Of a stretch of DNA of 64,000 nt, positions 18,460 to 26,117 are shown one piece after another. The notes beneath the pieces were generated by a model. That model was not told the DNA's origin and ran no database searches. It was given only the letters and a program-made list of their open reading frames with translations. Each line of letters opens with the position of its first letter. Position 1 is the first letter of the stretch. Source of the stretch: Gillisella vitis (GTDB lineage Bacteria > Pseudomonadota > Alphaproteobacteria > Rhizobiales > Rhizobiaceae). The stretch spans positions 1 to 64,000 of the forward strand of contig NZ_JACHLU010000011.1 in the NCBI RefSeq assembly GCF_014204625.1, read 5' to 3'. The position numbers and the translations under genes were made by a program.

Positions 18460-19041
18460 ATGATGTCAGACTTTTCAGAAACCCAACAGATTGACAGGCA
18501 AAGACGACTGTTTCTGGGTGTTGCAACCACCGCCCTTGCTGTCGGCGTCGGCAGCATTGAGGCAAAAGCAGCGGACGCGGCAGCACCTGGCGGTGGCCCG
18601 CTTTCAGATGTGCCCATCGTCTTGCCTAAGACAGAATTTGTTTATGAGGCCATCTTTACACTTCAGGACACCATTGAAATGGGCCAATCCCCGCTGGGTG
18701 ATCGGCGCATTATCAACATTACAGGCGGTGAATTTGCTGGGCCGCGTATCAAGGGTAAAGTCATGCCGGGCGGTGCCGACCGTCAATTGCTTCGCAAGGA
18801 TGGCGTGCGTCTTCTTGATGCGCTGTACGAATTGCAAACCGATGACGGTGCGGTGATTACTGTCAACAACAAAGTTCTCATTGATGCACCCAAAGACGGT
18901 CCACGGTATGCGTTCTCTCATATCAATATTACCGCGCCCGAAGGCCCGCATGATTGGCTGAACCGCCGTGTCTATGTCGGCACTCTGCATAGTCTGCGAC
19001 CCAAGCCAATGGTGCTGATCCGGGTTTTCAGTCTGGTTTGA
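18460..19041 (+). CDS. Tat-exported DUF3237 family protein
   Basis: A 193-aa protein. The N-terminus has a twin-arginine signal (RQRRLFLGVATTALAVG, Arg15-Arg16) ending around AEAKA/AADA. The mature part matches the DUF3237 family, a small beta-barrel-like domain with segments GDRRIINITGGEFAGPRIKG, LDALYELQTDDGAVI and the closing VYVGTLHSL. GGGAGGAGAA precedes the ATG at 18460. The upstream 18421-18440 sequence is an imperfect palindrome (GTAAGTATT CA ATACTTTAC) that could be an operator. The gene is convergent with arfB, 23 nt apart. The biochemical role is unknown. Confidence 0.82.
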   Translation: MMSDFSETQQIDRQRRLFLGVATTALAVGVGSIEAKAADAAAPGGGPLSDVPIVLPKTEFVYEAIFTLQDTIEMGQSPLGDRRIINITGGEFAGPRIKGKVMPGGADRQLLRKDGVRLLDALYELQTDDGAVITVNNKVLIDAPKDGPRYAFSHINITAPEGPHDWLNRRVYVGTLHSLRPKPMVLIRVFSLV

Positions 19042-19064
19042 AATGTAGAGCGCGTGAAGAGCGA

Positions 19065-19499
19065 TCAATCCTGATCCGGCTTCTCGCGCATTTTCTTGAT
19101 TTCACCACGCCCCACTTTTGCCTTCAGACGACGCTCAATTGAGCCCTTTGTGGGCTTGGTTTTGCGCCGTGGCGGCGGCGGCGGCTTGGCCGCCTCCAAA
19201 ACCAGTTCCTTCAGCCGCTCCCGCGCATCTTCGCGGTTGCGATCCTGACTACGAAAACGACTGGCTTCTATCAGCAGCACGCCTTCTTTGGAAAGCCTGC
19301 GGCCTGCCAGCTTGACGGCATTGGTTTTGACCCGTTCCGGCAAGGATGGCGAACCGACCAGATTGAAGAACAGTTGAACAGCGGTGGAGACCTTGTTGAC
19401 ATTCTGCCCACCCGGACCACCAGCCAGCACAAATTGCTCGGTCAATTCCCAACCGGCAATCGTGATTCTGTCGTTGATATAGAGCGGATCGCTCGCCAT
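19065..19499 (-). CDS. arfB: Peptidyl-tRNA hydrolase ArfB (YaeJ family)
   Basis: A 144-aa codon-independent release factor that rescues stalled ribosomes. The catalytic GGQ lies in LAGGPGGQNVNK (residues 27-32). The C-terminus is a Lys/Arg-rich unstructured tail (RRKTKPTKGSIERRLKAK) that in ArfB enters the empty mRNA channel. Length matches the family and is too short for RF1/RF2. Confidence 0.95.
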   Translation of the reverse strand: MASDPLYINDRITIAGWELTEQFVLAGGPGGQNVNKVSTAVQLFFNLVGSPSLPERVKTNAVKLAGRRLSKEGVLLIEASRFRSQDRNREDARERLKELVLEAAKPPPPPRRKTKPTKGSIERRLKAKVGRGEIKKMREKPDQD

Positions 19500-19601
19500 G
19501 GGTTCTGTCCAGCCTTGCTATCGAGATCAGGCTGTAGCGGAAAAGCGATGCGCAATCAAACCCGGATTCATTTTGACAGCCAGCCGGATTCCCAATGAAA
19601 A

Positions 19602-19625
19602 ACCCGACTATGGACATCGCCGGGT
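19602..19625 (-). terminator. Terminator-like hairpin in the arfB-pckA gap
   Basis: On the minus strand ACCCGGCGA and TAGTCGGGT pair with one mismatch and one G-U pair, and TTTTT follows. It lies upstream of arfB on that strand, so it could stop read-through from pckA. Its CATCGCCGGGT arm recurs at 19798-19821. Confidence 0.45.
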
Positions 19626-19657
19626 CATTTTATTGACAAACCACGATCTCGGCGTTT

Positions 19658-19764
19658 CGTCATCCTCGGGCCTGTCCCGAGGGTCTGCCGTCACTGAATA
19701 AGTAATTGACATTATTGACTAAATTTAACGTGGTCAGATGCTCGGCACAAGGCCGAGCATGACG
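19658..19764. repeat. Small intergenic element with imperfect terminal inverted repeats
   Basis: The left end (19658-19689) starts CGTCATCCTCGGGCCTGTCC. The right end, read on the minus strand (19733-19764), starts CGTCATGCTCGGCCTTGTGC. About 25 of 31 positions agree, and each arm is itself a hairpin (CTCGGGCCTGTCCCGAG; GCTCGGCACAAGGCCGAGC). The AT-rich core (about 43 nt) holds no gene. Similar CGTCATCCTCGGG hairpins are widespread between genes in rhizobia. The element looks like a MITE or REP-type unit; no target duplication was established. Confidence 0.6.
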
Positions 19765-19797
19765 TTGAGGGTAAATTAAACCTCTCTCAGCAGTCTG

Positions 19798-19824
19798 ACC
19801 CGGCGATTTCCATCGCCGGGTTTT
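19798..19824 (+). terminator. Terminator-like hairpin
   Basis: ACCCGGCGA (19798-19806) pairs perfectly with TCGCCGGGT (19813-19821), and TTTT follows on the plus strand. No plus-strand gene precedes it closely, so its role is unclear. It shares its right arm with the hairpin at 19602-19625. Confidence 0.45.
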
Positions 19825-19831
19825 CGAAAAT

Positions 19832-19847
19832 CGTTCCACGTGAAACG
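19832..19847. promoter_or_regulatory. parS-like ParB binding site
   Basis: CGTTCCACGTGAAACG keeps the GTTCCACGTGAAAC core of parS (consensus TGTTNCACGTGAAACA) and differs only at the two outermost bases. It lies between the terminator-like hairpin and the RIME element downstream of pckA. Confidence 0.5.
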
Positions 19848-19849
19848 TT

Positions 19850-19950
19850 AGGGTCTGTCAGGTTCATATTGAACCAGACAGACCCTAACTACTCTTATTT
19901 TCGTTTGTCTTGTCGGGAAAACCGGGTTCCACTTTTCCCTGACAAACTCT
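19850..19950 (-). repeat. RIME-type intergenic mosaic element (copy B, complete)
   Basis: In minus orientation the two palindromes are AGAGTTTGTCAGGG... with its partner near 19900, and GGTCTGTCAGGTTC...GAACCAGACAGACC (19852-19884). The element begins 4 nt after the pckA stop codon, so its first palindrome will form a hairpin at the 3' end of pckA mRNA. Apart from this element, the TIR element, two hairpins and a parS-like site, the 19500-19953 gap contains no gene that I can support. Confidence 0.85.
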
Positions 19951-19953
19951 GGC

Positions 19954-21564
19954 TTACTCAGCAGCAACCGCCAGAACCGGAGCTGCATCCCGAACATTGC
20001 TGTCCACATGCGCTTCGAATTTCTCGAAATTGGTAATGAACATGCCCACCAGCTTCTTGGCTTGTGCGTCGTATTCTGCGCCATTGGCCCAGGTGGAGCG
20101 CGGATCAAGGATCTTGGTGTCCACACCGTCCACAGCCACAGGAACCGCGAAGCCAAAGTTGGCATCGGTGCGGAACTCGGACTTCTTCAACTCGCCCGAA
20201 AGGGCTGCGCTGAGAAGCGCGCGTGTCGCCTTGATGGGCATACGGCTGCCAACACCGTAAGCGCCGCCGGTCCAGCCGGTGTTGACCAACCAGCAATCCA
20301 CCTGATGCGTCGCAATCAACTCCTTGAGCAGATTACCGTATTCAGCCGGATGACGCGGCATGAAAGGTGCGCCGAAGCAGGTCGAGAAGGTTGCTTCAGG
20401 CTCGGTCACGCCCCGTTCTGTGCCAGCCACCTTGGCGGTGTAGCCCGACAGGAAGTGGTACATGGCCTGTTCCGGTGTCAGCTTGGCAATCGGCGGCATC
20501 ACGCCAAAAGCATCGGCTGTCAGCATGATGATGGTCTTGGGATGACCAGCCCGGCCCGTGTCCGATGCATTCGGAATGAAATCCAGCGGATAGGCGCAGC
20601 GGGTGTTTTCGGTCTTGGAGCCATCGTTGAAATCCGGCACGCGGTTTTCATCCAGCACCACATTTTCCAGCACTGTGCCGAAACGCTTGGTGGTGGCGAA
20701 AATCTCGGGTTCAGCTTCAGCCGACAGACGAATAGTCTTGGCGTAGCAACCACCTTCAAAGTTGAAGATGCCGTCTTCGCCCCAGCCGTGCTCGTCATCA
20801 CCAATCAGGGTGCGCGACGGATCAGCCGAGAGCGTGGTCTTGCCCGTGCCCGACAGGCCGAAGAACACAGCCGAATCACCGGCAGGGCCAACATTGGCCG
20901 AGCAGTGCATGGGCATCACTTTCTTGGCAGGCAGCATGTAGTTCAGCGCGGTGAACACCGACTTCTTCATTTCACCAGCGTAGAACGTGCCGGCAATCAG
21001 CACAATATTGTTGGTGAAATCGCATGCGATCACCGTTTCAGTGCGGCAACCATGGCGCTCTGGATCAGCCTTGAAGCTGGGCAGATCGATAATGGTGAAC
21101 TTGGCTTCAAACGTATCCAGCGACGCCCGATCCGGGCGAATCAGCAGGTTACGGATAAACAGCGAATGCCATGCCAATTCCGTTACCACACGGGTCGGCA
21201 AAGCATTGGCTGCATCGGCACCACCAATCAGATCCTGCACAAACAGGTCTTTGCCAGCCACATGCGCCAGCATGTCCTGATGCAGAATGTCGAAATGCTC
21301 TTTCGACATTGGCTTGTTGTTATCCCACCAGATTTTGCCATCGGTATTGGCATCGCGCACGATGAACTTGTCTTTCGGAGAGCGCCCGGTGTGCTGACCT
21401 GTTTCTGCCAGAAGCGCACCGTCTGCCGTCAAAACGGCTTCGCTGCGGCGAATGGCATGTTCATAAAGAGCAGCGGGAAGAAGGTTATAGTGGACGCGGG
21501 CGGCCTTGCCCAAACCCATCGTCTCAACACCTGTCCTGGGATTGTTCACTCCAAGCTCCTCCAT
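19954..21564 (-). CDS. pckA: Phosphoenolpyruvate carboxykinase (ATP)
   Basis: A 536-aa cytosolic enzyme that decarboxylates oxaloacetate to PEP with ATP, the entry to gluconeogenesis. The kinase-1a P-loop is [14 protein letters not shown], kinase-2 is LIGDDEHGW, and the PEPCK-specific HCSANVG and GGCYAKTI segments are present. It is divergent from chvI across 342 nt. The neighbourhood of pckA with chvIG is conserved in rhizobia. TGGAG precedes the ATG on the minus strand. Confidence 0.98.
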   Translation of the reverse strand: MEELGVNNPRTGVETMGLGKAARVHYNLLPAALYEHAIRRSEAVLTADGALLAETGQHTGRSPKDKFIVRDANTDGKIWWDNNKPMSKEHFDILHQDMLAHVAGKDLFVQDLIGGADAANALPTRVVTELAWHSLFIRNLLIRPDRASLDTFEAKFTIIDLPSFKADPERHGCRTETVIACDFTNNIVLIAGTFYAGEMKKSVFTALNYMLPAKKVMPMHCSANVGPAGDSAVFFGLSGTGKTTLSADPSRTLIGDDEHGWGEDGIFNFEGGCYAKTIRLSAEAEPEIFATTKRFGTVLENVVLDENRVPDFNDGSKTENTRCAYPLDFIPNASDTGRAGHPKTIIMLTADAFGVMPPIAKLTPEQAMYHFLSGYTAKVAGTERGVTEPEATFSTCFGAPFMPRHPAEYGNLLKELIATHQVDCWLVNTGWTGGAYGVGSRMPIKATRALLSAALSGELKKSEFRTDANFGFAVPVAVDGVDTKILDPRSTWANGAEYDAQAKKLVGMFITNFEKFEAHVDSNVRDAAPVLAVAAE

Positions 21565-21906
21565 GAGATATTTCCTTTTTCAGCAGGATTGGCGGTATGA
21601 ATATGCTTTAACGCTAGAGGGTGGCGTTTAAATTGGCAAGATCAAAATTTCAATAAAATTCAACAAAATCAGATATTTAATCGGTTTAAACTGATATGCC
21701 AGTTTTTAAATCGGTTCAGATCCGCGCGATGGAACCGCAAAGGAGCCAAGACACACTTGAGATTGATTGACGACCGAACAGCCTTTGCCCTTTATCTTTG
21801 CCACAATTTGTTCCACCTTTACCCTCATGAAGCAGTTTGTGAACCGCCTGAAACAAGAGCGGACCTGTAAAGCCGGGACTGTACAAAGATGACGGAGATA
21901 AGCCGC
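21565..21906. promoter_or_regulatory. Divergent pckA/chvI promoter region with direct repeats
   Basis: A 342-nt AT-rich gap with no gene. The core TCGGTT, preceded by TTTAA/TTTAAA, occurs at 21681 and again at 21711, exactly 30 nt apart (about three helical turns), as direct repeats on the chvI side. Such spacing suits an OmpR-type regulator such as ChvI acting on its own promoter, but this is inference. A weak TTGCCA-N17-TAGCGT pair lies on the pckA strand. Confidence 0.35.
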
Positions 21907-22629
21907 ATGCAAACAATCGCGCTGGTTGATGACGACCGGAATATCCTGACGTCCGTATCCATTGCTCTGGAGGCGGAAGGCTATAAGGTCGAGACCTATA
22001 CCGATGGCGCGTCTGCGCTGGACGGACTTTTGGCGCGCCCCCCCCACCTCGGCATATTCGATATTAAAATGCCACGTATGGATGGCATGGAACTTTTGCG
22101 TCGCCTTCGGCAAAAATCCGATATGCCGGTGATTTTCCTCACCTCCAAGGATGAGGAAATTGATGAGCTGTTTGGCCTGAAAATGGGTGCTGACGACTTT
22201 ATCACCAAGCCCTTCTCCCAGCGTTTGCTGGTTGAGCGCGTCAAGGCGATTTTGCGCCGTGCTGCCAACCGCGAAAACGCCGCAGCCGGTGGCGGTGTCA
22301 AAACAGCTGCCGAACAGCAGGCCCGCAATCTGGAGCGCGGCCAGTTGGTGATGGATCAGGAACGCCACACCTGCACCTGGAAAGGCGAGCCGGTTACCCT
22401 CACGGTCACAGAATTCCTCATTCTGCATTCTCTGGCGCAACGCCCCGGCGTGGTCAAAAGCCGCGATGCGCTGATGGATGCCGCCTATGACGAGCAGGTT
22501 TATGTGGATGACCGCACCATCGACAGCCACATCAAGCGCCTGAGAAAAAAGTTCAAAATGGCCGATAATGATTTCGACATGATTGAAACCCTCTACGGCG
22601 TAGGATACCGCTTCCGCGAAACAGCGTAA
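21907..22629 (+). CDS. chvI: Response regulator ChvI
   Basis: An OmpR-family regulator of 240 aa. The receiver domain has ALVDDDRN at residues 6-13, phospho-acceptor Asp52 ([11 protein letters not shown]), the TSKD segment and the lysine in FITKPFS. The C-terminal winged helix contains [15 protein letters not shown] and [18 protein letters not shown]. It acts with ChvG in acid/envelope sensing and in host interaction in agrobacteria and sinorhizobia. The ATG at 21907 is preferred over 21889 because GGAG precedes it. It lies 47 nt from chvG. Confidence 0.95.
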   Translation: MQTIALVDDDRNILTSVSIALEAEGYKVETYTDGASALDGLLARPPHLGIFDIKMPRMDGMELLRRLRQKSDMPVIFLTSKDEEIDELFGLKMGADDFITKPFSQRLLVERVKAILRRAANRENAAAGGGVKTAAEQQARNLERGQLVMDQERHTCTWKGEPVTLTVTEFLILHSLAQRPGVVKSRDALMDAAYDEQVYVDDRTIDSHIKRLRKKFKMADNDFDMIETLYGVGYRFRETA

Positions 22630-22676
22630 GCGAAACTCCGCGTAAAAGCTGGCATGACGTTTGAGAGGGCATCTCC

Positions 22677-24470
22677 TTGTTAAGGCGAACAGAGGAAAAG
22701 GATAGCGAGCCGGGCGAAAGCCGCGCGGCTGCGAGACGATATGCCTTTTCTCACCCTTTCACGCTGATCAGACGGATTTTCGGCAATGCCGTGTTTTCCA
22801 GCCTGACGCGCCGCATCGTCTTCTTCAATCTGGCTGCGCTGATTGTTCTGGTCGGCGGCATCATGTATCTCAACCAGTTCCGCGAGGGGCTGATTGATGC
22901 CCGCGTCGAAAGCCTGCTGACACAAGGCGAGATCATTGCCGGAGCGATTGCGGCCTCGGCCTCGGTGGATACCAATTCCATCACCATCGATCCGCAAAAA
23001 CTGCTGGAATTGCAGGCAGGCCAAAGCATTACGCCTGTGCCAAACGACGAGGATCTGGAATTTCCCATCAACCCCGAGCGGGTGGCCCCGGTATTGCGAC
23101 GGCTGATCTCGCCGACCCGCACCCGCGCCCGGCTGTTTGATGCGGATGCCAATCTTTTGCTGGATTCGCGCCATCTCTATTCCCGTGGTCAGGTTTTGCG
23201 TTACGATCTGCAACCCGTTGAAGGCGACAATGAAAGTTGGACGGACTGGTTCAGCAAACTTTTCAACCGTCTTCTCCAGCCCGGCAATGTGCCGCTTTAC
23301 AAGGAAGCACCCGGCGGCGACGGCTCGATTTACCCGGAAGTGATGAATGCGCTGACAGGTGTGCGCGGTGCTGTGGTGCGCGTGACAGAGCAAGGTGAGC
23401 TGATTGTGTCGGTTGCCGTGCCGGTTCAGCGCTTCCGCGCTGTGCTGGGCGTTTTGCTGCTGTCAACGCAGGCGGGCGATATTGACAAGATTGTTCATGC
23501 CGAGCGACTGGCCATTCTGCGGGTGTTTGGCGTGGCAACGCTGGTCAATATTGTGTTGTCTCTGCTGTTGTCCTCCACCATTGCCAATCCTTTGCGGCGC
23601 CTGTCTGCGGCGGCCATTCGGGTGCGGCGCGGGGCCAAGGAACGGGAAGAAATCCCGGATTTTTCAATCCGGCAGGATGAAATCGGCAATCTTTCCGTTG
23701 CCCTTCGTGAAATGACCACGGCGCTTTATGACCGGATCGACGCCATCGAGAGCTTTGCAGCCGATGTCAGTCACGAGCTGAAAAACCCCCTCACCTCGCT
23801 ACGAAGTGCGGTGGAAACGCTGCCTGTGGCCAAAACCGATGCCTCAAAACAGCGGCTGCACGAAATTATCCAACATGATGTACGCCGCCTGGATCGATTG
23901 ATCAGCGATATTTCCGACGCCTCGCGGCTGGATGCCGAGCTTGCCCGCTCCGATGCAACGCCAGTGGATATGGAAGTGGTGCTTGGCAATCTGGTGGAAA
24001 TCTCCCGCCAGATCCGCAGCAGCAAGAAGCCGGTGAAAATCGAATATGCGCTGGATCACAAGCAGGGACAGAAAGCACGCTATATTGTTGAAGGCCATGA
24101 TCTGCGCATTGGCCAGATTGTCACCAACCTGATTGAAAACGCCCGCTCCTTTGTGCCCGAAAAAGAAGGGCTGATTTCCGTGCGTCTGTCGCGCACCAGA
24201 AGCCGCTGCATCGTGACGGTCGAGGACAATGGTCCGGGCATTCAGGCAGAGGATATTGATCGCATTTTCGAGCGCTTCTATACTGACAGGCCGGATGGTG
24301 AAAGTTTTGGGCAAAACTCCGGCCTTGGCCTCTCCATAAGCCGACAGATTGCTGAAGCGCACGGCGGCTCGCTGCGGGCTGAAAATATTCTCGAGCCAGA
24401 GACAGGTAAAGTGCTTGGTGCCCGCTTCATTCTTACCCTGCCTGCCACTCCGAATCCCCATGAGAAATAG
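22677..24470 (+). CDS. chvG: Sensor histidine kinase ChvG (ExoS)
   Basis: An inner-membrane kinase of 597 aa. TM1 lies near residues 46-65 and TM2 near 281-303, flanking a periplasmic sensor of about 215 residues, then a HAMP domain. The H-box is FAADVSHELKNPLTSLRSA with His366, and the ATPase domain has NLIENARSF, DNGPGI and GLGLSISRQIAEAHGG. In relatives the periplasmic regulator ExoR represses ChvG and is lost at acid pH. A TTG start at 22677 is used, with GAGAGGG upstream; no better ATG was seen. The 3' end overlaps hprK. Confidence 0.94.
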   Translation: MLRRTEEKDSEPGESRAAARRYAFSHPFTLIRRIFGNAVFSSLTRRIVFFNLAALIVLVGGIMYLNQFREGLIDARVESLLTQGEIIAGAIAASASVDTNSITIDPQKLLELQAGQSITPVPNDEDLEFPINPERVAPVLRRLISPTRTRARLFDADANLLLDSRHLYSRGQVLRYDLQPVEGDNESWTDWFSKLFNRLLQPGNVPLYKEAPGGDGSIYPEVMNALTGVRGAVVRVTEQGELIVSVAVPVQRFRAVLGVLLLSTQAGDIDKIVHAERLAILRVFGVATLVNIVLSLLLSSTIANPLRRLSAAAIRVRRGAKEREEIPDFSIRQDEIGNLSVALREMTTALYDRIDAIESFAADVSHELKNPLTSLRSAVETLPVAKTDASKQRLHEIIQHDVRRLDRLISDISDASRLDAELARSDATPVDMEVVLGNLVEISRQIRSSKKPVKIEYALDHKQGQKARYIVEGHDLRIGQIVTNLIENARSFVPEKEGLISVRLSRTRSRCIVTVEDNGPGIQAEDIDRIFERFYTDRPDGESFGQNSGLGLSISRQIAEAHGGSLRAENILEPETGKVLGARFILTLPATPNPHEK

Positions 24471-24939
24471 CCTGATCAATATCCATGCAACCGCAATTGT
24501 GCTCGGACGGCAGGGCTTTCTGATTGTCGGGCCGAGCGGTTCGGGCAAATCACGGCTGGCAAGAACACTTTTGAACGATGGTCTTCGAAACAATATGTTT
24601 GCAGCTTTGATCAGTGATGATCAGGTCTGGATCGAGGCTCATCACGGCAAGATTGTCGCCCATCGCGCCGAAACCATCCGGGATATGCTCGAAATTCGCT
24701 TTAGCGGCATTGCCCGCGTGGAAAGCGTCTGCGCGGCGGTGATGGATGCTGTGCTTGTGCCAATCTCTGCGCGGGACACGCCCGACAGACTGCCACAGAG
24801 CAACGAAACCATGGAGGTTGCGCCCGGAATGACCCTTCCGGTTGTGCGTCTATGCCATGACCTCAACCCAGATATGGCAATGCTTCAAACTCTGATGCCG
24901 GGCCGAAAAACCTGCGCAAAAGCGCCTTCAGCACACTGA
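24460..24939 (+). CDS. hprK: HPr kinase/phosphorylase, short alphaproteobacterial form
   Basis: About 159 aa, corresponding only to the C-terminal catalytic domain of Firmicutes HprK, as is normal in alphaproteobacteria. The Walker A motif is GPSGSGKS (residues 24-31), and ALISDDQVWIE and IEIRFSGIA-type segments follow (here LEIRFSGIARVES). It phosphorylates HPr on serine. The start overlaps the end of chvG by 11 nt, tying the PTS branch to the ChvGI operon. Confidence 0.93.
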   Translation: MRNSLINIHATAIVLGRQGFLIVGPSGSGKSRLARTLLNDGLRNNMFAALISDDQVWIEAHHGKIVAHRAETIRDMLEIRFSGIARVESVCAAVMDAVLVPISARDTPDRLPQSNETMEVAPGMTLPVVRLCHDLNPDMAMLQTLMPGRKTCAKAPSAH

Positions 24940-25251
24940 AATCAGAAGGGGGATGTCAATTCCCACCTTTGGAAGGTCATAAAATCCGGTTCAATTTTTC
25001 TCTGGCAAATACAAAGCATGTGCAGGATTGCACCATTTTATGCTTGCACTTCGCATTTTCATCGCCAAGATAGCCATTCAGTTGAGGGAATTTTCAAATC
25101 GTAACGGCAGAAAAATGCTGCTTGGTTTTAATGCAGTGGCTTTTGAGATTGCGGCAGATAGACGATTGATCTTCGATCAACAGATGCGTAAACGATTTTT
25201 TTTGCAGCGCGATAACTGGCCATCAGCCGTTAAGCAAGGAGCTATAAGCGA
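24940..25251. other. hprK-manX intergenic region
   Basis: A 312-nt gap in an otherwise tight operon. The only small plus-strand open frame (25028-25255, 75 codons) shows no family resemblance and I do not call it. A 15-nt palindrome TTGATCTTCGATCAA (25166-25180) resembles FNR/FixK sites but has a 5-nt rather than 4-nt spacer. AAGGAG before 25252 is the ribosome binding site of the EIIA gene. Confidence 0.5.
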
Positions 25252-25653
25252 ATGATCGGACTTGTGCTTGTCACCCATGGCAAGCTGGCTGAAGAGTTTC
25301 ATTATGCCGTGGAACACGTTGTTGGTCCGCAGAAGTTCATTGAAACAATCTGTATTGGCGCAGAAGACGATATGGATCAGCGTCGCCAGGATATTCTGGA
25401 TGCAGTGCTGCGTGCCGACGATGGCCATGGCGTCATTATCCTCACCGACATGTTTGGTGGAACACCGTCCAATCTGGCGATTTCAGTCATGAATACCGGG
25501 CGGATTGAAGTCATTGCAGGCGTTAACCTGCCCATGCTGATCAAGCTGGCAGGCGTGCGCGGTGAAAATGACATGGAAAAGGCCCTGGTGGATGCATCAG
25601 AGGCCGGGCGTAAATATATCAACGTGGCCAGCCGCGTTTTGAGCGGAAAATAG
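25252..25653 (+). CDS. manX: PTS EIIA component, mannose family
   Basis: A single-domain EIIA(Man) protein of 133 aa. The phosphorylated histidine is His9 in LVLVTHGKLAEE, and TDMFGGTPSNLA is the second conserved segment. No sugar permease (IIB/IIC) accompanies it, so it is a regulatory PTS phospho-acceptor downstream of HPr, as in other rhizobia, where the chvIG-hprK-manX-hpr order is conserved. 14 nt separate it from the HPr gene. Confidence 0.93.
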   Translation: MIGLVLVTHGKLAEEFHYAVEHVVGPQKFIETICIGAEDDMDQRRQDILDAVLRADDGHGVIILTDMFGGTPSNLAISVMNTGRIEVIAGVNLPMLIKLAGVRGENDMEKALVDASEAGRKYINVASRVLSGK

Positions 25654-25667
25654 GAACCACGCCACCC

Positions 25668-25943
25668 ATGACCTCCTTTACCCGAGAGCTGCTGATCGTC
25701 AACAAGCGTGGCCTTCATGCCCGTGCCTCTGCCAAATTCGTGCAGACCGTACAGGGGTTTGAAGCTGCCGTAACCGTCTCCAAGGACGGAACCACGGTGG
25801 GCGGCACATCCATCATGGGCCTGATGATGCTGGCGGCCAGTCCGGGCTGCACCATTATCGTCACAACATCCGGCGTGGACGCCGAAAAGGCGCTCGATAC
25901 GCTGGATGCATTGGTTGCCGACAAGTTCGGCGAGGAAATGTAA
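25668..25943 (+). CDS. ptsH: Phosphocarrier protein HPr
   Basis: A 91-aa HPr. His17 in KRGLHARASAKFV is the PEP-dependent phosphorylation site, and the serine in GGTSIMGLMMLAAS (about Ser48) is the HprK target. It receives phosphate from EI (PtsP/EI-Ntr, not in this window) and passes it to EIIA. A hairpin ACATAAAGA/TCTTTATGT (25955-25982) follows the stop without a T run, so it is not a canonical terminator. Confidence 0.95.
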   Translation: MTSFTRELLIVNKRGLHARASAKFVQTVQGFEAAVTVSKDGTTVGGTSIMGLMMLAASPGCTIIVTTSGVDAEKALDTLDALVADKFGEEM

Positions 25944-26013
25944 ACCACGAAACAACATAAAGATATAAAGACCTCTTTATGTGATTGTTGCCATCATCGG
26001 CTTTCCCTGATAC

Positions 26014-26105
26014 ACCGGATGCAACGGCCTGCCTGAGAAGGGTGGGCGTCGTTGGGTTGTTGCTTCGGCTGAAAGCCGAAGACAGCCCTGCGGTTCAATC
26101 CCGGT
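26014..26105 (+). ncRNA. Structured leader RNA upstream of ahcY (three-way junction candidate)
   Basis: Three stems fit together by eye. P1 is ACCGG (26014-26018) with CCGGT (26101-26105). P2 is CAACG-GCCTGCC (26022-26033) with GGTGGGC-GT-CGTTG (26041-26054), closing a TGAGAAG loop. P3 is GGGTTG (26054-26059) with CAGCCC (26083-26088), capped by CTTCGGCT-GAA-AGCCGAAG (26063-26081). P1 ends 12 nt before the ahcY ATG, next to the TGGAG ribosome binding site, a position suited to translational control. It does not match the SAH, SAM-II or TPP riboswitch cores that I can recall. The folding was done by hand, without energy calculation. Confidence 0.45.
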
Positions 26106-26117
26106 CTGGAGAACGCC

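Noticed and set aside
20008-21600. Open frame of 530 codons on the plus strand
   Set aside because: It is antisense to pckA, which is unmistakable; no family motifs are seen in the antisense product.
25166-25180. FNR/FixK box TTGATCTTCGATCAA
   Set aside because: The half sites are separated by 5 nt, whereas the consensus requires 4.
25028-25255. Small open frame of 75 codons between hprK and manX
   Set aside because: Overlaps the manX start and ribosome binding site and shows no family resemblance.
26014-26117. SAH, SAM-II or TPP riboswitch, or tRNA-like element, in the ahcY leader
   Set aside because: The CTGAGA and GGTTCAATCC strings recall TPP and tRNA T-loops, but the surrounding conserved cores and stems of those classes are absent.
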